From: Eutrigla gurnardus
Taxonomy: Eukaryota; Chordata; Actinopteri; Perciformes; Triglidae
Direction: 5' to 3'
DNA: 64,000 nt
NCBI GenBank assembly: GCA_963514095.1
Contig: OY741279.1
Location: 2,473,338-2,537,337, forward strand
The position numbers were made by a program, and so were the translations under genes. This document shows positions 1 to 9,700 of this stretch, piece after piece; within the stretch, counting starts at the first letter, position 1; each line of letters begins with the position of its first letter. The notes under the pieces were generated by a model, which did no database searches, was not told where the DNA came from, and saw only the letters and a list, made by a program, of their open reading frames with translations.

Positions 1-652
1 TTACTGGATCAGTTTGACACCCCTGCTTTAAAGGAACCAAACCGTTGTCCAATCACAGCGGAGTGAAGCAGCGTTTCCTGTTTCTGTCGTTGTTTTTCAC
101 TCGGACAGTAAATCTTCATTCAGCATTCAGGAATGTGTCTCGGTTCATTCTTCACTTTGTGGGCTGAGATCTTCTGGCTTCGTCTCTCCACTGAAACGTC
201 TAAATCTCATCATGTAACTGTGGAGGCGGCGCCAGTAGGGGGCGCTGCTCTCCTGTGTGGTTTCTGTCTGGATGCTGGTCCTGAATCAGTGTATAACAGA
301 CACGTTCTGACATAACAACATCAATAAATCATATTTTTTCAGTTTTATGGCATTTTAGAATCTACAATTCTGTGTCAAATAACCGAACTGAGCTGTCAGC
401 CTCGCTGGCTGCTGGCTTTTACAGTCCGTGGTGCATTTGGAGCATGTGGGAATATTTAAAGCTGTTGTCCAATAACTGTATGAACGTAATGCATGGTGAC
501 GCCTCGCTGAAGATGCCTGGAAACGTTGTGTCAGAGTTTTTACAAAGAAGAACGGCTCGCTGACTTTCATTCAGATGGAAAACTCTGAATTTATGTAACT
601 CATGAGACGAAGCAGCCAAATAATAATGTGATGAAAACATGTAATTAAGGTA

Positions 653-656
<4 letters not shown>
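1..656. other. Intergenic, no gene recognised
   Basis: No coding region or RNA gene can be supported. The short open frames here lack splice context and protein-family resemblance. The only notable sequence is a CTCF-like match at 232-245 (listed separately). Confidence 0.6.
232..245 (+). promoter_or_regulatory. CTCF consensus-like site
   Basis: CCAGTAGGGGGCGC fits the vertebrate CTCF core CCASYAGRKGGCRS at every position. It is a single site, outside the tandem arrays further right. Binding is inferred from sequence only. Confidence 0.4.

Positions 657-722
<66 letters not shown>
657..722. repeat. (GT)n microsatellite
   Basis: An uninterrupted GT dinucleotide run of about 66 bp, seen directly. 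Such tracts are common in fish genomes and probably length-polymorphic. Confidence 0.95.
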
Positions 723-724
<2 letters not shown>

Positions 725-1039
725 CATCATGGCTGTTATGAGTTCATTCAGGGAGGCTGAAGAGAAACAAGTCTAAATATCTTCAGCCTTGTTTCCTTCT
801 GGGGTTTATTTTCTGTGGAAGCCGTTCTCGTTCTCTCGTTCCTTCGGGCGTTTCTCCCAAACTGAAACGTTTCCAGAGGGACGATGCGTGTCTGAGGCGG
901 ACCCCGCTGATCTCTGTGTGATCCTGCCAGGAGGATTGCTTTGCATTCTGGGTATCGGTCTGTCGGAGGAAGTCTTTACATCTGTTGTCATGTGGAGAGT
1001 TGATCTGGTTTCAGTAAACGGACCAAACAGATGCATGTG

Positions 1040-1260
1040 TGTCATCGTTGGTCTCTTTTTGCTCATTTTTTATTTTCTTTGTCGTAGTTTTGCATCTATT
1101 TTTTGTTCTTTTGGGGCTCTCTGTCACCAGTTTTCACTGATTTCTGGTATTTTGCGTCTCTTTTGTTGTTTTGCATTTGAATTTGTGCTCATTTTGCATC
1201 TTTTTATTGTCTTTTGCTTGCCTTTGTATTTGCTATTTATTTAGTTATTTTTCATCTCTT
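1040..1260. repeat. Degenerate T-rich minisatellite-like tract
   Basis: Loose repetition of words such as TTTTGCATCT and TTTTTGTTC keeps a long frame (789-1244, plus strand) open and makes it look like a membrane protein. A related stretch lies at about 2180-2275. I read it as a simple-sequence-derived tract rather than a gene. Confidence 0.5.
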
Positions 1261-2898
1261 TGTTTCTCAGTGGAGTTCTGCTTGTTCAGATCTGAACGTC
1301 ACTATGTCAGATTTAGGATGAAGAGAGGATGAGACAGGCAGATTTCATATGAAACCCACATATTAAATATAACAGGAAACCTGAGAAAGAAAGCCTGAAA
1401 GCCAGTTGAATATTATTCCTGCTGCTGTAACATGAAGGAAAACCGAAACACATCAACAAAAACTAATATTGGATTTGATTTGCAGACACAGAAGATTAAA
1501 AGATGAAACACAATGAGGACGCCTGTACTTGTGACTGACCTCGGCCTCTTCGGATACCGGCTCTGGTCTCGAGGTCTAGAGGTCCAGAGGTCCAGAGGTG
1601 CCCTGAACCTTTGACCCCTCAGTAATCCGCCTTCATCCCCAGAGAAGCAGGATATGAACCAGCTGGAGGAACTGGTCCCACAACGAGCAGCAACGTCAGC
1701 GTGACGTCTGAGAATATCGATTGGTTCCACATTGATGTTGTTTGGAGGACATGATGTACTTTTCAAACATTCATATGCAGACGGACCGACTTCCTGCTGA
1801 TGGGAATACATATCAATAATGTGCAGCAGTGTGTTTATTAATTTAAGTTTCCAGGCTTAAGGGACATAGCGTTACTTGAACTGCAGCCAGTGAAGCTCAC
1901 GAGGAGTCATATTTGTGTTGAGAGCCTGTCGAGGATTCTACGAGTCCAGATCGGAGAAAGCTGTTGTGGAGCAGACAGACAGGTCTGTGAAAGTGAGACC
2001 TGGCCTTCATTTAGCAGGCGCTCCTTCACGGGAACGTTAGGGGAGCAGACTGGACTCTGATGAGCCACCATGCTGGCTTTATGGAGTCCACTAAGATCCA
2101 GGAGACCAGAAGAAGCCCAGTGACCATAACCACGGGCGACTGCTGCCATCTAGTGGCTGAAACAGGTAGACGTTCTGTCACTTTGTGGTCATTTTGCTTC
2201 TGGTTGTTGTTGTTTTTAGTCTCTTTGTCGTTGTTTTGCATTATGTTGCTGTTTAGGGTCAAATTGTCATTGATCATAGATGGATACATGGATGGATACA
2301 CTAGATAAAATAATGTATTTAACACACTAAATCTTCAACCACAGTATAACATATAAACATGGGATAACTATATTTATGACATATGAGCTGATTGGTTGCA
2401 GGCTGAAGGTTGTGATGAGTAACAGACCTCGGTCCTGATTCAGCGCTGCTGCCAGAGAGCTTCAGAGGAGCACGAACACGACTGGCATCACGTCAAAAGG
2501 GTTCCTGCTTCCAAGCTTGAACACTCGGCCTGTTTGTTTCACAGTTTGTGATTAGCAGCCGGAGCACAATGAAGCCGACGGCTCGGCCTCCCCGAGGTGA
2601 AGCTCCAACATGAATCACATCCCGCTCACTGAAACACAAACAATCGCTTCCATAACAGCCACAGGAAACGGGCAAACGCACCAAAACTAACAAAATGTGA
2701 TGAGTGATGATCTGGTTCCTGGTGGATCGCCCGGCAACAAGGGAAGTGAGAGAGAAAATTATTTATCGAGGACGTTTTATTATAGTTCGGCGCCGAACAA
2801 GGAAGTGTTTCACTTCTCCCAGGAACGACTTGAATTCATTCCTCACAAAGTTCCACATGCACTGTCTATAGGAAGTGAGTGTGGTGGACTCTAAATGG
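1261..2898. other. Intergenic, no gene recognised
   Basis: No exon structure or family resemblance was found. It contains a second T-rich tract (about 2180-2275) and a perfect CTCF core match (2143-2156). Confidence 0.5.
2143..2156 (-). promoter_or_regulatory. CTCF consensus-like site
   Basis: The minus strand reads CCACTAGATGGCAG, which fits CCASYAGRKGGCRS at all positions. Function is inferred. Confidence 0.4.
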
Positions 2899-3800
2899 AC
2901 CTGTCAGTCAGCAGGTAAGCCCCGCCCCCTAAAGCATCCCCTGCTTCCTGGTCTGGTGGACTCTAAATGGACCATCATGTACTAAATGAACATCATGCTG
3001 GATTGAAGAAGACTTGAAACTAGAGATTGAGACCATAAACTCATGTTTACAATGTTTACTGAGATAATACATCAAGAGAGAAGTAGGACCATTTTCTCAT
3101 AGACTTCTATACAACCAGAGAGGAGTCGCCCCCTGGTGGCCAGCAGAGAGAAGTAGGACCATTTTCTCATAGACTTCTATACAACCAGAGAGGAGTCGCC
3201 CTCTGGTGGCCAGCAGAGAGAAGTAGGACCATTTTCTCATAGACTTCTATACAACCAGAGAGGAGTCGCCCCCTGGTGGCCAGCAGAGAGAAGTAGGACC
3301 ATTTTCTCATAGACTTCTATACAACCAGAGAGGAGTCGCCCCCTGGTGGCCAGCAGAGAGAAGTAGGACCATTTTCTCATAGACTTCTATACAACCAGAG
3401 AGGAGTCGCCCTCTGGTGGCCAGCAGAGAGTAGTAGGACCATTTTCTCATAGACTTCTATACAACCAGAGAGGAGTCGCCCCCTGGTGGCCAGCAGAGAG
3501 AAGTAGGACCATTTTCTCATAGACTTCTATACAACCAGAGATGAGTCGCCCCCTGGTGGCCAGCAGAGAGAAGTAGGACCATTTTCTCATAGACTTCTAT
3601 ACAACCAGAGAGGAGTCGCCCTCTGGTGGCCAGCAGAGAGAAGTAGGACCATTTTCTCATAGACTTCTATACAACCAGAGAGGAGTCGCCCCCTGGTGGC
3701 CAGCAGAGAGAAGTAGGACCATTTTCTCATAGACTTCTATACAACCAGAGAGGAGTCGCCCCCTGGTGGCCAGCAGAGAGAATGCAGCTTTAAGGCTCTT
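2899..3800 (+). repeat. Interspersed repeat copy A with ten 70-bp tandem units
   Basis: The copy runs from about CTGTCAGTCAGCAGG to AATGCAGCTTTAAGG. The left arm (2899-3074) is single copy. The core (3075-3783) is ten head-to-tail copies of a 70-bp unit, each with GCCCCCTGGTGGCC or GCCCTCTGGTGGCC. The CTCTGG variant is at 3194, 3404 and 3614, exactly every third unit, so the array carries a 210-bp higher-order period. Reverse copy B starts at 4720 and forward copy C at 6645. Shorter pieces are at 12735-12850, 19868-19905 and 50388-50535. The family is not identified by name. Confidence 0.9.
3075..3783 (-). promoter_or_regulatory. Array of ten CTCF-like motifs, 70-bp spacing
   Basis: On the minus strand each unit reads TGGCCACCAGGGGGCGA (seven units) or the CCAGAGGGCG variant (three units). 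The common form agrees with the first 16 positions of the usual vertebrate CTCF matrix consensus. All ten motifs have the same orientation. Occupancy is not known; the match is what is seen. Confidence 0.5.
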
Positions 3801-4719
3801 CAGCATCGGCTTCACTTTTCACAACTGTTGACACTTGAGGATGAGCTGATTAAAATCTGGAGGTCAAAGGTCACCATGACCTCACAAAACACATCCCTGG
3901 CTGTAACTGAAGATTCCCATGCAAGGAAACCGTTGAGGACTCGTAGAAGAGAACCGAGTGTGTGCTTGCTTTGTTTGGACAGGAGCCCTATGAAGACGTT
4001 TAAAGGGCTCCTGTCCATCATGTGGACCACAGATGAGCAATGAAACCTCCTTCTTCCTGCAACAACGAGAACCAAGTATCAGTTCTCAAACAGTATTTCA
4101 TTGAGCGCCCAGGGACTCATATTCTTAGTTCTGCTATAATAGTGTGTGTGTGTGTGTTGTGAGTTCGTGGAAGGAGAGGTTTCCTGGCGAGGACTCAGAG
4201 GGCTGTTGATGCTAGGGCCAGACATGAGACAGCCCAGCTGCACCGGGGACGAAGCCTGGGAGGCTCAGAAACGGGGGCCGCTAATGCACCCTGGTTTGAG
4301 TTTCCATGACATTCTGGACCACGTGAGACCAGACCGCCATTGGCAAAGTGAGTCCCACAGTCATTGTATCTTCTCCGTGCACAGAGAGTCACACAGTCCT
4401 GATCTAATGAGTCCTTTAGTCTTTTTAAGTGCCAAACGACAGGAAGGGTTATTATAATTAAATAACAATATTACTATCTAATAATGAGCTGTGTTTCCCA
4501 GTTCAGCAGCCAGGATTTAAAAAAAAATAACAACCGTACGTTCAGACTCGCCTGATGAAATCTGGAAAATATTGATACGTGTCGCTATTTTTAGTCAACA
4601 CTGTTTCCCGGAAGCAGATAAGTTCTGTAAGACCAGGACGACGTGATCTAAACTGGGTCACATGTCCAGTGTGTTTGTTATCTGGAGGAAGGGTTTCAGC
4701 AGCCAGCAGCCCACGCTGG
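3801..4719. other. Spacer between two inverted repeat copies
   Basis: About 0.9 kb of apparently unique sequence between copies A and B. No exon or known element was recognised. A short (GT)n run is at 4141-4158. Confidence 0.5.
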
Positions 4720-5410
4720 AGGTCCTTAAAGCTGCATTCTCTCTGCTGGCCACCAGGGGGCGACTCCTCTCTGGTTGTATAGAAGTCTATGAGAAAATGG
4801 TCCTACTTCTCTCTGCTGGCCACCAGGGGGCGACTCCTCTCTGGTTGTATAGAAGTCTATGAGAAAATGGTCCTACTTCTCTCTTGATGTATTATCTCAG
4901 TAAACATTGTAAACATGAGTTTATGATCTCAATCTCTAGTTTCAAGTCTTCTTCAGTCCAGCATGATGTTCATTTAGTACATTATGGTCCATTTAGAGTC
5001 CACCAGACCAGAAAGCAGGGGATGCTTTAGGGGGCGGGGCTTACCTGCTGACTGACAGGTTGTTACCATGCTACCAATGCTAGTTAGCTACTAAGATGAC
5101 TTTAACACTTAGCTGTAAAGTTGACCTTGAATCATGAAGCTAACTTTGTTAGCAGCTTCACACCAGAATCTACATGGATCCAGATCCAGTAAGGGTGCCG
5201 CTCAGATCCACCCGTCGCTCCTCTACAGCCCAAATAGGGTCACTTACTTCTGCTGGTTGCAAGAATACTAAGATGGCGCAAACTCGAGGATTCAAAACTG
5301 TAGACCACCAACCGACGGTGCCGTCACCATGACGACGTCCTCTTCTTACATACGCTGGAGGACCTTGAACGACCACGAGTGGAGCGTGACAGCCAACGTT
5401 TAGTAACAAT
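4720..5410 (-). repeat. Interspersed repeat copy B (inverted), two 70-bp units
   Basis: Reverse complement of copy A's ends, with only two 70-bp units (motifs near 4748 and 4818). The far arm extends to about 5410. The part near 5205-5275 matches, in reverse, the fragment at 12735-12800 inside brox, which shows that the element is longer than copy A alone suggests. With copy A it forms an inverted pair separated by about 0.9 kb. Confidence 0.8.
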
Positions 5411-5875
5411 GCCGTGTGTTAGCGGCTGTATTCATGCTTCCCTTTCAGTCTGTGTCATCGATGGTCATGTGACAACATGTGACTGAGGAGATGAACTCAA
5501 ACGTGACTTATACTTTATACTTTCTATGTGACAAAGCAGCTCATCTCGGTCGTTATGAAGGAGACAGCTGATGAATCTCACATGAGACTATTAGAACAAA
5601 GCTTTCTGTCAGCTTCTTTTTATCTGAAAGGATCCTTTATTGACCAATAATGAAATAATAAATCAATAGTTACCAGATTTCTCACTGTAGATTATTTTTT
5701 ATCAACATAATATAACATGTAAAGCTTTAAATTAAACAAAAAACTAAACACGAGCACCAATTTAGTGCTCCAGGTCCAAAAAGACAGGAGAGATTATCGA
5801 TAATCACAGACCCAATATAGGAAGGAGTTGTCGCCATGGAGACGTCACCCGTCGGTTCGTGGTCAGAGGAGTCAA

Positions 5876-6232
5876 AAGTACAACATCCTTTACTCCAGTA
5901 GAAGTACAAATACTTGTTCACAAAGCCTCTGATAAAAGTAGTACTTAAGTACTAAAAGTACTGGTTCTACTTAGTACTCAAGTACAAGTGGAAAAGTATC
6001 GAAATGTACTGAAAGTATACAGTAAAAGTATCCCTATTTAGGAAGTTTCTACTGGCTGTTTTATTACAATCTCACATCAAATTAATAATAAAATAATAAT
6101 CAATAATTCAAATGCTTTAAAACTAAAGTAACAAGCCTGTTTTGTGAATGTGAAGAGTAGAAAGTACAAATATGTGTTTTAACATGTAAGGAGGAAAAAT
6201 AAATACTCAAGTAAAAGTACAGCTACCTGAAT
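5876..6232. repeat. AAGTAC-rich interspersed repeat
   Basis: Repeated words such as AAGTACT, AAAAGTAC and ACTCAAGTAAAAGTAC are characteristic of a widespread fish interspersed repeat. A second copy lies in the last FAM177 intron (about 21655-22110). The element class is not certain. Sequence from 5411 to 5875 shows nothing recognisable. Confidence 0.6.
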
Positions 6233-6644
6233 GTTCAACAACAACAAGTTTACAACATTACTGCCCTCTAAATCTAAATATGATCTACCGTTTTACCCCG
6301 ACGAATGTTCTGAAACTCTGATTCTACGTAGTTTCCGGTTTTTTTTGGATGCGAAACTTCAGAACTTCCTGTTTTGGCATTGAGGGAAATCACCGTAAAC
6401 GAAGCAGAAATGCTGCTTTTTAAGCCGACTGTTTTGTATCTGACACCAGGTCCCAGATCCCCCCGTTGCCTCTCCCTCCATCGGGGTCCAGACGTTCCGG
6501 TTTTACAGGCGTTTAGCCCAGTTGGTGTTTCACATCCCACCCCCATTTGTTGTTGTGGTGGACAAGCAACAAGTCAACCAGTCAAACCTGAACAGGTAAG
6601 ACCAGGAAAGTACCATGAATGTACATAACTGTACTTAGTTTGCC

Positions 6645-7256
6645 ATAATGTACTAAATGAACATCATGCTGGATTGAAGAAGACTTGAAACTAGAGATTG
6701 AGACCATAAACTCATGTTTACAGTGTTTACTGAGATAATACATCAAGAGAGAAGTAGGACCATTTTCTCATAGACTTCTATACAACCAGAGAGGAGTCGC
6801 CCCCTGGTGGCCAGCAGAGAGAAGTAGGACCATTTTCTCATAGACTTCTATACAACCAGAGAGGAGTCGCCCCCTGGTGGCCAGCAGAGAGAAGTAGGAC
6901 CATTTTCTCATAGACTTCTATACAACCAGAGAGAAGTCGCCCCCTGGTGGCCAGCAGAGAGAAGTAGGACCATTTTCTCATAGACTTCTATACAACCAGA
7001 GAGGAGTCGCCCCCTGGTGGCCAGCAGAGAGAAGTAGGACCATTTTCTCATAGACTTCTATACAACCAGAGAGGAGTCGCCCCCTGGTGGCCAGCAGAGA
7101 GAAGTAGGACCATTTTCTCATAGACTTCTATACAACCAGAGAGGAGTCGCCCCCTGGTGGCCAGCAGAGAGAAGTAGGACCATTTTCTCATAGACTTCTA
7201 TACAACCAGAGAGGAGTCGCCCCCTGGTGGCCAGCAGAGGGAATGCAGCTTTAAGG
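6645..7256 (+). repeat. Interspersed repeat copy C, seven 70-bp units
   Basis: Forward copy of the same family, starting at TAATGTACTAAATG and lacking the outer left arm. Seven 70-bp units have motifs at 6801, 6871, 6941, 7011, 7081, 7151 and 7221. All carry the CCCCTGG form, unlike the mixed array in copy A, so the two arrays were amplified or homogenised separately. The CTCF-like motif is on the minus strand, facing the plus-strand motifs of copy B. Confidence 0.9.
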
Positions 7257-7780
7257 CTAACTCAGAAGTTGCCTCCTGTTGTAAACTCACTAATTACTTC
7301 CAGACTGTGATACTGAAGATTACAGACGACGATTAGTGCCACATGTGAAGTCTGACTTTAAAAGACTTTGAACCTAGAAGTAAAAAAAAAAAAATATATA
7401 TATAAAATAAATCACATCCTCTTCCGGAGGAGATGATCAAGAGGAGCCTTGTTCCATTAATGTTATTGCACTAGAGGTTATTACTTTCTATAACATTTTT
7501 TTCTTCTCAGAACTTTATTTAGAAACACAAATATTGCAGACGGATACTCAACATAGTGTACAATAAACATATATAAATAAATAATGACTTAATTTATTAA
7601 AATAACAGTAATATAAACAGAAAGCAGATTTTAATAATATACTAATACTTAATACTTGTATGTTACATGTTCCTATATATGATGCATTTGTCATTTATTA
7701 TCCTTGCATATTATTTTTCTGCTTTCTATCCTAAAGAACAGACAATTATACGGAATGTGCGATTTAAATAAACTCGACAT
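7257..7780. other. AT-rich intergenic stretch
   Basis: AT-rich sequence with A/T runs and no gene, tRNA or named repeat that I can recognise. It ends at the CpG-rich mgat2 promoter. Confidence 0.5.
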
Positions 7781-7785
7781 AAAAG

Positions 7786-7818
7786 CACGTGACCTTTATC
7801 CTATCAAATCACGTGACC
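7786..7818 (+). promoter_or_regulatory. Paired CACGTGACC E-boxes upstream of mgat2
   Basis: CACGTGACC occurs at 7786-7794 and again at 7810-7818, same orientation, 24 bp apart, about 0.6 kb before the mgat2 start codon and at the edge of a CpG-rich block (about 7860-8430). CACGTGAC is the form of E-box used by USF and by TFEB/TFE3. Because mgat2 encodes a Golgi enzyme, control by TFE3-type factors is a reasonable but unproven inference. Confidence 0.4.
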
Positions 7819-8431
7819 TCTATTGTCATTATCCAAAATAAGTGGCGTGACACATTGAAACGGTTCGGGTCCAGAGAGCGGCTGAACGGTGAGATCAGAT
7901 TGCGCTCGCGCTCTCAGGTTACACACCTTCAGGTGGGACAATGATTCGTTGAGCGCGAGCGTCGGTGCCTCGCTCGCGGGGCTGGCTTGTACACGTCAGC
8001 AGTCAATAACTTGCACCGAGATGTATCATCGTCGCGTCATCCTCTTCCTGGTCTGTGAGAGCGCGAGCGCGTTGACGCGTTCGGTCGTGACGAAAAAAAG
8101 TCACTTTTAACGCGAAGTTTTAGCGCAAGAAAACGCGCACATTAACTCCGCTCGCTTCGTTCTACGTTCCCGCTCCAGCAGGTGGGGAAAACAAGCGGCT
8201 GGTTTTTGGTGTTTTTGGCGAATGGCTCGCGGACAGACGGTCGTGCGCGAGGAAAAGCATCCGTCACATTAAGGTTTGACGTCTTCTTTTAAGTCGGAGT
8301 GGGTTTATGAGCTCGCCGCGCACGAGCTCTCCGCGTGTACGATGAAGGCGCGTGCGTTAAGTTGATCCGTTTCTGTTCCGAAGTCCAAAGTCCGGGTTTT
8401 CTGTCGTTTGAGCTTTTTTTTTTAAACCAAA

Positions 8432-9700
8432 ATGAGGTTTCGGCTGATGAAGCGGCATCTGCTCGCGCTGCTGGGAGTTTCCTTCGTGGTCGTGACGCTC
8501 CTTTTCTCCACGCGCGTGCTGCTGGTTTCCGACGAGGACGCGGCTGGATCCGGACCGGGACCCGAACCCGCGGCGCAGGCGAACCAGGGCGCGCTCTCCT
8601 GCGACGCGAAGTTTAACTTCAACTCTCTGCCGGAGCTGACCAGGTCGGTGTTCAGCGCCAACTACAAGCAGTGCGTCCGCAACGCGGAGAGGTTCCCGGG
8701 GGAACCCGGACTGGTGCTGGTCGTGCAGGTCCACAACAGGCCCGAGTACCTCAGGATGCTCATCAGGTCCCTGGAGAGAGCCGCCGAGGTCCACAGCTTC
8801 CTGCTCATCTTCAGCCACGACTTCTTCTCGGAGGAAATAAACACCATTGTGCAGGCGATAACTTTCTGCAAAGTGCTGCAGATTTATTTCCCCTTCAGCA
8901 CTCAGCTGTATCCCGGACAGTTTCCTGGGAAGGACCCGCGGGACTGTCCTCGGGACTCGTCCAAGGACGCCGCGCTCAAAACAGGATGCCTGAACGCGGC
9001 ACACCCGGACTCCTACGGCCACTACCGGGAGGCCGCCGTCACCCAGACCAAGCACCACTGGTGGTGGAAGCTGCACTTCGTGTGGGAGCGCGTGCCGGTG
9101 ATGCAGGGCTACGGCGGCTTCGCCATCTTCCTGGAGGAGGACAACTACGTCCTGCCCGACTTCTTCCATCACTACAAATCCATGATGGAGTTCCGGCGGA
9201 GCAGCTGCCCAGATTGTGACATGCTGGCGTTGGGGAACCACAACGGCCTCGTGGACTTCGACAGGCTGTCCAACAAGGTGTCCACCGGCGGCTGGATGTC
9301 CACCAAGCACAACATCGGCATGGCGATGTCCCGCGAGGTGTACTACAAGCTGATGGGCTGCAACAACGAGTTCTGCACCTACGACGACTACAACTGGGAC
9401 TGGACCCTGCAGCACCTCTCTGGAACCTGCATATCGAAGCCCGTCAAGGTGCTGGTGGCGCAGGGCTCCAGGGTCCTCCACACGGGGGACTGTGGACTCC
9501 ACCAGAAGGACCGCTGCAGGCCCGAATGGGCCCTGCAGAAGGTGGAGGAGGGCCTCCAGACGGCCAAGGACGCCCTGTTCCCTCCGTCGCTGGCGCTCGG
9601 CGGCGTCGAGGCCGTGGAGCACAAGGCGCACATGAAGAACGGGGGATGGGGGGACGTGCGAGACCACATTCTGTGCAAAAACTACGCCAAGCGGCTTTAA
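8432..9700 (+). CDS. mgat2: Alpha-1,6-mannosyl-glycoprotein 2-beta-N-acetylglucosaminyltransferase (GnT-II)
   Basis: A single-exon frame of 422 aa, as expected for MGAT2 (intronless coding region; human protein 447 aa). The enzyme adds beta-1,2-GlcNAc to the alpha-1,6 mannose arm of N-glycans in the medial Golgi, the step that permits complex biantennary glycans. The N-terminus is a short basic cytosolic tail followed by a hydrophobic anchor (about residues 9-31), a type II Golgi topology, then a short Gly/Pro-rich stem. The GT16-type catalytic part follows. It includes VVQVHNRPEYL, the LEEDNYVLPDF segment (E235-E236-D237, the metal/nucleotide-sugar binding acidic motif), STGGWMSTKHNIGMA, and multiple cysteines. 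The ATG at 8432 is preceded by an AA context and gives the basic-then-hydrophobic start expected. The coding region is GC-rich relative to its surroundings. The antisense frame at 8357-9742 is a shadow of this gene. Confidence 0.97.
   Translation: MRFRLMKRHLLALLGVSFVVVTLLFSTRVLLVSDEDAAGSGPGPEPAAQANQGALSCDAKFNFNSLPELTRSVFSANYKQCVRNAERFPGEPGLVLVVQVHNRPEYLRMLIRSLERAAEVHSFLLIFSHDFFSEEINTIVQAITFCKVLQIYFPFSTQLYPGQFPGKDPRDCPRDSSKDAALKTGCLNAAHPDSYGHYREAAVTQTKHHWWWKLHFVWERVPVMQGYGGFAIFLEEDNYVLPDFFHHYKSMMEFRRSSCPDCDMLALGNHNGLVDFDRLSNKVSTGGWMSTKHNIGMAMSREVYYKLMGCNNEFCTYDDYNWDWTLQHLSGTCISKPVKVLVAQGSRVLHTGDCGLHQKDRCRPEWALQKVEEGLQTAKDALFPPSLALGGVEAVEHKAHMKNGGWGDVRDHILCKNYAKRL

Noticed and set aside
789..1244. 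151-aa plus-strand open frame resembling a multi-pass membrane protein
   Set aside because: Hydrophobicity comes from a T-rich degenerate repeat (TTTTGCATC words). No splice sites, family resemblance or promoter support it.
3075..3783. Regularly spaced repeats reminiscent of a CRISPR array
   Set aside because: The whole 70-bp period is repeated with no unique spacers, in a vertebrate genome. It is a tandem array inside an interspersed repeat.
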